Assembly: GCA_963514095.1 (NCBI GenBank)
Contig: OY741280.1
Coordinates: 15,925,244 to 15,989,243, forward strand
DNA: 64,000 nt
From: Eutrigla gurnardus
Taxonomy: Eukaryota; Chordata; Actinopteri; Perciformes; Triglidae
Direction of reading: 5' to 3'
Shown: in pieces, positions 26,101 to 35,100 of the stretch
How positions within the stretch are numbered: the first letter of the stretch is position 1
How the letters are laid out: every line of letters begins with the position of its first letter
Translations under genes and position numbers: made by a program
The notes under the pieces: model-generated
The model's input: only the letters and a program-made list of their open reading frames with translations
Database searches by the model: none
What the model was told of the DNA's origin: nothing

Positions 26101-29100
26101 ACATAAACCTTCCATCAGTGCAGAGTGTTTGCCCAAGGGAGTCAAGTGAAACAGCAAAGACCACGATCTAGAAGAAAATATGAATCAATGTACTTGATAA
26201 TAAGTAGACTGTGATAAACATAGCATATTTTACCTCTGATGGCTTTCTGTAACAGCTTGAAGTACTGTATAATACAGCAAGGCATCATTGGATCTTTCTG
26301 AGGGTTTATATATGCAATATATCTCACAAACTGATATGTCTGTATTGCCATATGCCATAAAATGTTGAATTTCACAATGTCAAGAGGCTGGCTACGCCAA
26401 TTAATAAAAGAGGTTATGGCCCAAGTGAAAATAATTAGCCTGATATCAATGACATGGAAACACCAAGAGATGGAAAGATCCAATCAGAGGAGACATGAAG
26501 CGGTCAGAAGGCATGACAGCGGTGTGTGTTATTTGTATTCTTTATCAAATTATAGTGCCCTCAAACTATAATTACAGCACCCTACACACATACATTTGTT
26601 ATACTTGTGAGGACACTCATCCTCCAACCCACAGCCTTAACCATCAGCAGCACATGCATAACCTCAACAATTAAGATGGGGTTAGCCCAATCCTAATTCA
26701 CTTTTAAACTAAACCAAACTGTGTTCAGTTTTAAACTCGGTTCCTCACAAAGACAGACCGACATAGAAGCCATAGCCATATGGATATCAGTGTGCAAAAC
26801 GGTTTTCGTTCCCAAAACAACGTGGCTGAGGTCTAGGTCATTCAAGGGAAACTTTGTTGATTATTAACTAGCTCTGTGTCACTGCAGCGCAGGCAAGACA
26901 TGCAGATGAACGTCTGCCGCTTGATGCAAAACAACCTGGTGGAGTTTTTCATCTGCATGTGCCCTCTACGTGGCAGTGAAACGGAGTCGGTTGAAAATAG
27001 CTCTGTATCGCGCTAAACTCTAAGCCCACCCCCCTTTTTTAGGGATCCAATAAAAAAGGGGAGGATTTTATTTCAATCCCTCTTGTAACTGTACACTGCT
27101 GAAATATTCTATTGCACTGTGTGAAATATGTCAAAGTACAGACGCTGAAGTCACTCCAACTTCCGCTTCACTGGGAATTACCAGATCATTTCTTGGCAGC
27201 TACAGAGAAACCGTCTCCAACTCCTGCATGTGTGGCCAACACAGAATTAAATGTGCCTGGAGAAATTATTCTGGGTCCGCCACCAACATACAGCAACTGA
27301 TACTGATGCCCCCCCCTAAATTTCACACCTCTAATAACCTTAATACTTCCAGCTGTTCTCCAAGACCACACAGCGAGAAATTATAGAAGGCCAGCATGGC
27401 TCACTGATTAGTGTGTCTTTCAACGAGGCATTGTGACCAGGAAGTACACGCTTATACTAGACACACATTCATATAGGGGCTACAAACATCACAGGGTGGC
27501 AGTGAGCTAATGGCGACTCTGACTGCCAGGCAGATGAGATCACCCCGTTTGTGAAAGTTATGGCTGATAGTAGGGATCTTATCGAACATTTTATTTTAGC
27601 CCAGTTTTTTTGAAACAGCTTATGTTTTAATAACAAGTTGGGACACGTTGCAGAATACGCTTCATTAAAATTAATCTGAGCTGAGTGATCAAAGGTACTC
27701 AGTGTTTTACATGGTCAGATACCGCATCATCACAGCAACTACAAACGTGCTATTATCCTGCCTTGTGTACAAACTCTTTGATGCTTCACAATCCCCAATT
27801 GGATGATCCTTTCCGTTTATTCCACCAATCACAGAGAGGCACTGCTGTCAAGCCGGAGTGTGTGGAAACACAAGAAGACAGATAATGGGATACGTGGATA
27901 ATATCAGAGCCACATGCGTGTTAGACCCGACATGCCCGTCACCACCACCACCACCTACAACACTGAATTTTATTCCAATAGAAAGCCCATTATTCCATGT
28001 CTTTATACTGCTTCCCCTGTTTCCCCTGTTTCGTTACTGGCTTATTCCTAGGAATATATGTTCAATGACATTCAGATTTCCTCACATATATTACCATAAT
28101 GATTCTCCTGTAAGAACCCAGTGTACGATGAATGATACCATCTGCGATTGTGTCTGTGTGTGCACTTGTGTGCCTGTGTGTGTGTGTGTGCGTTTCTCGG
28201 TTGCTCGTGGATTTGCATGATAATGAGCCGTGTTGCTCTCTGACAGTGCCTTCATGAGGAGCGGTAATAATTCAGCTGCAGGGAGAAGAGCTGTAAGAAA
28301 TTAATATATCCCTAGTAACTAGAGCCCCCCCCCCCCCCCCCCCCCCCCCCGCAGCATGCCAAGGGCGCGTAAAAGTGACCAAGGGCAACTAAAATTGGAC
28401 TGGTTCCTCATGGTCATTTGTGTCCGTCACACTCGCTGACACACATAGAGATTGTGTCTGTACTTGGTTGTAGTGTGGTGAAATTACATTTTTGTTTTAA
28501 ACACCATTTTAATTCACTTTAAATGCAAAACAAAACGTTTAAACACAAAGGTTTTGTGACAAGTTTGAACAAAACAACTTAAATTTAAATCAATTAATAG
28601 AGCAACTTTTTGAACAGAGTTTGGCTACCAGCCACAGCTGTAGATCCTGCTGGAATCACATGTACCAATGTTTACAAGCAGGGAGCACAAAGCCGGTGTG
28701 AAACTATGCCTGCTTCATGAGTATCGTCTTATTCTTAAGCTTCTTAAAATACCACTTCCACAAATCTGTTAATTGCACTCTATAAACACCAGTTTACGTC
28801 CAATTCTCATGTATCCTATGCATGTTGTCACCATGCCTGTAGTGAAGCATACACACGTGTTAAAATCTGCCCCCTACCACACGTACAAGTTAAGAACATA
28901 TGATGCAACTGGTCACATAGCGTTGTCTAAAATAAACCTATCTGTCATAACCTGTCTGTCGATCACAGTCCACAGACCAGGGAGGCAATTGGCCATTATG
29001 CCACAGCTGTGGTTGGCCTACAGGAGCAGTGCCAGGGGGGAGGGCAGAATAATTGCCAGCTGAGTAAGAAAAGCTAACATATGACGACATCAATAGATGA

Positions 29101-32100
29101 TGTTGACAGAAGGCAGATGCATCTCTCACTGCATCTACACAGTTAGGAAAGTCAGACATGGGCATTGTACTGTTTCCTTTCCTGTGTGGACCCAGAGAGA
29201 TCATTTGTGTCTAGTCTTGACCATTACGATACCACAGAAGTTGTTTTAAATATGCCACCAAGCCTGTCTAATGCCAGATAGTGATTGAGATACAAAAGAT
29301 AGATCGTAACAAATGTAATCATGGTATGCTCTTATTCCAGAAAACTCTGTAAACACAGGCGGCGTCAACTGAGACGTGTGTGCTGCCACAAGACGGAAAG
29401 ATTACTCATGGGATGTGGCACATTCTGCTCCACCTACCACCGAAAAAACAGATGTCTAGCACGCTGGGGAATTCTGATCAGGAGCCCCTTTGGTGTCACC
29501 AGGGAACATAATGTCACCTCTAATCTGAGTTCAGACAAACTGAAAGCATGCATGGAGTCTGCAGTGGGATAAACCCTGCCTGGCTTTGCTCAATACACTT
29601 CAGATAACAATCAGAGAGCAGTGGGCAACACCAGCAGGCAACCTGCCAAGTGCCAGACCAACACAATCGATCCATAAAAAAGAAAATGTCACTCTTCATC
29701 ATTTCTCATCTTTCTATTCTTCAATCCTGCCCCCTCATCCTCTATTCTTTCTCACATGGGTGTCTTGTCGAAATTCAGTTGCCAGACAATAAAAAAATGC
29801 ATCAAAATCTGTGCGTGTGTGGGGGGGGGGGGGGGGGGGGGGGGATCACTAATATCAAACATTTCCATTTGAGACTTTTGAGCATGAAACACTCCCCAAA
29901 CTGCAAAAATGTGTTGTTATTCATTAATTTGTAGTAGCCCATAAAACCCTCAAAACATCAGTTTGATCTGCTGGAGTTTTTTAAACAGTCAGCAATCTAA
30001 ATCTAAAATGCCACTGTCTAATCCTTGTGAAATTACTGTTCATTAAAAAGACTCACTCAAAATTAATTAGGCTGATAATAAAAACTGGGGTCTATTATGT
30101 GCTCAACTGAACAAAACTAATTCATTAATATCAATTTAAAAAATGTTCCACTATCCACTATAGTTTCCATGCTGTATCCATGATAAAGGGCTGGTAAAAT
30201 CTTTGTGTCTGTCTGGGTACGTGTTGGGTATTATGCATGTGTAAAATCTGCTGTTCCTCAATTACGTAACAAAGTGCTTGATGAGATATATTTTTCGTAT
30301 GTGTAACTTGACATCCATTTATTAGGGCAATTGAGTTATTTAATTTTTTGCTCAATTCATAATTTTTTTGTTTGTTTTTAAAAATATGCCCTGTGGAGTT
30401 TTACTTCATCATAAATCCCTGGCAGACTTCATAAAGGTTTGAATCCCGCATTTGCTTACATCTTGGTGGATACCAGACACCTGTGGATCAGTGGGATAGT
30501 GTGACATCATTGGCAGGAATGTGCATCATGTCACCGGCGTGCACTTGCGTACACTGCTCCTGCTGCTACTAGAGGGCAATCGCTTGTTACGATTAAACGA
30601 TTCATAAAAAGTAGTTGCCAATTCAATTTCTGCAGAGACTTGTTGTTTTAAATTTGCAATTGTTACACTTTAAAGAAATGTTCCGAGTCGTTGACAACAT
30701 TCGGGTTAACCTTACATCTTTTATGATTGATTTAACCACACATCAGCCACACACCTCTTCAGCCAACCAGACAGCGAATAAAACAACCAGCCACCCAAAG
30801 AGCCAGCAGGCCTGGTTCCCTCTAATCTCAGATCCTGGCCTGCCTTGCTTTACTGGGACCTGATCCAATCAATAGAGACTGACGTAAGAGAGGTGTTACA
30901 TAGTGAGAGACCTGTCCCTTGAGATTACTGAATCTCTCCATCTCACACACACTGCCAAATTGCACAATTGCATACTACGGATGAGAACTTGGCATTTATT
31001 TACTGCCAATTAATGTTGAATTATGCAACCAATTAAATGTTGTCTTAAAACAGAAATTTCATTTGATGGATTATAAATGGCTGCTAATCAATGATGGACA
31101 TTATAAGAACATGTATTACATAAGTTGGGAAAGTATTCTCAGGGAGGCAAAAACATCCATGGAGCCACTCAATTATTTACATCCCTGGAGCTCCTCACTA
31201 CGGTTGAACCGGGCAAAACTAAAAAAGACTGAGTCAGTCAGAAGCTTGTGACCTGTATCTAATGTCTGCCGAGTTAAGATGTAGTTTAATCTTATAGTTC
31301 AACAGCCGAGAAGATATCACATTTGGCAGAAACATTGGGGGGAAAACTGTTACTAATCATCCACTGGATTGTCAATACTCCCAAACATGCACAGGCTTCG
31401 CAGACAAACAGACATAAACACAAAGATGGAAACCATCTCTTCTCTCGGATTCACAAATATTTTTTTTCCTGATTCCAACAGTGCCTCCCTTGTGTGTTGC
31501 TCCCACTCTGGGCATAGTTATTTTTTGCACTTTGTAATTTCATCTAGGCTGAATGGAAACAAGCATTTCATTTCATTTTGGTCAATAAACGTCATCACTA
31601 TCGACAGCAGGCACCTTGTTTGCATTCATCTACATTGGCAGAGCCATTTTTCAGCCTCCGCTCCCCAACACTCCTCGTCTCTCTCCTCCTTCCTGTTCTC
31701 CTTGTCCCGCTCCTTCAAGCAGCCATAACTGTCTCTGTTGGTTTCCACTCATTCGTGCCCCTTCAGGCGATTTCCATTTCAAGACAGACGAGGCAACAGC
31801 TTCTCTGTACAGACCACCTGCCCCATTCATTAGCACCCCACTCTACCGTAGAAGAACACAAGGAGGACAAGCAAATACAAACCACGGATCTACCAATAAC
31901 ACTGCCTGGCTGTCACGTTCTACACTTGAACAGTGGTTCTGTGCATGCATACATAAAACCCCACACACAGGACCAGACGTACCGTGAGCACATGCTCCCC
32001 TTCGCTCTGTGAATCCATTTAGACTAAAACATCCGCAAAAGCAAAAAAGGCAGGGGAACGTTGGCCAGTTCCTTCTTTGACCCCTATCTCTGTTGTAGAA

Positions 32101-35100
32101 GGTGTGCGTGAGCTGAGACGCTGTCGCACTTGTCTGTTCCCCCTTCCTCCGCTCATCTCTTTATACAGAGAGAGGAGGAGGGAGAGAGAGGGCGCGAGCT
32201 GCTTCTGAAAACACAGCGCTCTGCTCTACCCTGTCAGCGCGCTCTTTGCTCGGCAGCCAATCCCACCATGCCACCATTAATATTTTATTCTCCCAGCCAA
32301 GAGCTTAAAAACACACACACACATACCCACAGCCATACGAAAGGGCACACACACATTTTGGAGGACATTCAAATGCTCACCCGCTGAGGTATTCAGGTCA
32401 CAAATCAAGACCCATCCCCAACACAGATAAATAGAAACAAGCACACGTGTGAGCTCGGCAATCCTCAGAGATTGCGGTGAATCGATAAAAAGGCTGAGAG
32501 CTGTGATATTTATTAAAGATTTAAAAAGCATCTTTGCTTTTAACTTTGACATTCACAATCCTGATTGTAGCCTGGAAGTTGTTTGTCTTTAAACAACCTC
32601 TCATTTTACCAGGAACTATTGCTCATTAATTATCTGTCCATAAGAACGGTTACATGAGTAGGGCAAAAGGAACGTATTCCTGAAACCTAAGCACTAACTA
32701 TTTACTAAGTGAAGGAAACAATGTGGAAGGAGACCCTTTGTATGCAGCATCTGTAACAGCCCCAGTTAGATCTAAGTAGTCTTACCACAAAACCATAAAG
32801 GCAAAGGTGAAACCCAACCTAAAATAAAGATAACCCCCCTGGTATGAAGGATAGAAAGAGTGCCATCTAAAGGCTGAACCTTCACTTAGCAGAGGCATCA
32901 GCCAATTTTTACTAAACAAACGGAGGTCTTGAGCCTGAACAAAAAGAAAGACAGCAAAACAATTATTTATGTTTTAGAAAATTGACTTTGAGTAAATAAG
33001 GATTTAGGAAGTATGGTGTCAGCTACAGTTAAAACATTAAGAATTAGTAGGCTAAAGCAACTTCAATATTTAATTAACAGTTGCATTATTGAAAATATGG
33101 CCGGCATCAGTTTTTCCTTTCATGGTTTTCTATAACATTTGGTATCGTGTCCTACTGAATTTTGCTATATTTTTTTGTTATCTTAGTTGTTGTTTTTTCG
33201 TGTTTATTACTGGAGCAGTGAATCGCATGACAAAATACATTCAATAAGTGATGCTGTTGGATTAAACGCATCGGACCTTGAGACTGCAATGCGTTGGGGA
33301 AACTGAAACGTTGAGGGGAGTGACGGTCTGCGGTGAGAATTGTTCAGATGTCTTGTGGTCCTGGTGCTGATGGAGCCAAACCTCCTGCTGGATGACAGCT
33401 TTCTGAAGAGGTAGTGGGCAGGTTAAGTTGGGTCAACCACTATCCTACGGGCCTGCTTACTGGCTCTGACAGCACAGAACAGTCTAAGGAAGAACTTCCT
33501 CTGTTGAGCTTTCTTGATAACATGAGTGTGTCTCCCAGCTTAGTTTCTGGGTACCACAATCACCAGCGACCCGACAGACTCCTCCACCTTTACAACTGCG
33601 TTGTTGAGGAGTAGTCAGGGATATGGAGGAGACTCGTTCCTGGAAGTCCATGACCATCACCACTGTCTTGTTGACATTGTGCTCTAGGGTGTTATCCATG
33701 CTGCTGCCAGCTGCGACAGTGTTCCTGTAGGCCGACTTATCATAATCCTAGATGAGGCCTGATGCTTCCTGTTGGTTTCTCTTGATCACCATTATGAACA
33801 AAATATTGAAATATAAATGCAGTTTGTAAGAACATTCCTAATCCCAGTCGAAAAAGCACTCCATATATGGGCATTTAGGGTCAGGTTATACAAATACATT
33901 CAAAAGGTGGGGTGAATAGCTGGCCATCATATAGGGGAGAAGACATGCTAATCAATAAATAGGGAGATAACACGCATATATTCTGACACACTCGAGGGAA
34001 GGCAATCATAGTGTTGCACTGTTGTCGTTTACATAAGAAAATGTCAGAAATAGTCGTGTAAAGAAATAATCTCTCTCTAGGCCTCTAACCAGATTACTCT
34101 CACACCTTGACACACCTGGCATATAAATGCCTGAAGTTAAAGTTGCAGAAATTGTCAGCCACAGACGTAATGCTTTCGCTCTAAACATATCCATCCATAT
34201 AGCAGCCCTATCATTTCAGCTTCTTGTAAATTAAGACTTAAATTTTTCTGGCACAGGGTTGCGTGTGCACCTGTCAGGGTTTGCACACAAGAAGAAAGCT
34301 TAGGGAACATAGATTAACTGGCTCGGATCCATTATCCCAGGTTATATCACCAGCAAACAGAAGATCACGCGCCATTATATGCAACCACCAAGACAATACT
34401 TGAGATTACCAAAAAATGTTCTATACACATGGTAGACAAAGGCATGCTCCCATGTAGATTAATACCGTCTTGGTCTCCTTGATTCTGTCCTTTACATTCA
34501 TAAATGTACATTTACCTCATTGCTCTGTTTCTCTCAGCAGAAATCTAGAGGCTAGAAAGGGAGACTTGAGAAAAAATGTTGTTTTGAATCCGGTTCGGGA
34601 AATGTAGGTGGCTAAAAGACATGTAAATACTTGAAATGTGTCATTATTGCAGGGAGGAGATTTGGTGCAATGTAAACAAACAGGCTCTCTATTGTGTACG
34701 GCAATTAGCCTACAGCTGGGTATGGTAGCAAGTCATTCATTTTTTTAATCTTGTTATTTTAGTAACAAAGCTGAACTGGCAAAGAGGTCCACTCTGTGTA
34801 ACAACCCATTCACACAGCGATGTCTTACGGGGCGTACCCACCAAACGCGATGAAACTTCATCGCGCGACAAGATTACATGTAAAGTCAATGCAAAGACGC
34901 GATTAGACGCTTCATCGCGCCGGGCGACGCGATGGACGCGATAGCGCGGCGCGATGGACGCGATGGACGCGAAAAATCGCTTCATCGCTTCATCGCGCCA
35001 TCGCTTCATCGCGCCATCGCGCCATCGCTCGAGTTGAAATAATTGAACTTTTGCGGCGAATTCGCGTGAAGACGCGCCGCGACAGCCTATCAGCGTTGAG

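Larger units (their letters stand above)
25888..31982 (-). other. slc4a7: slc4a7 intron 1, proximal part
   Basis: This 6.1-kb stretch contains no exon I can support. Besides the homopolymer runs at 28325 and 29821 and a degenerate repeat near 26.6 kb, I see nothing. Confidence 0.6.

Noticed and set aside
27395..27450. GGCTCACTGATTAGTG as a tRNA-derived SINE head
   Set aside because: No B box follows at the correct distance.
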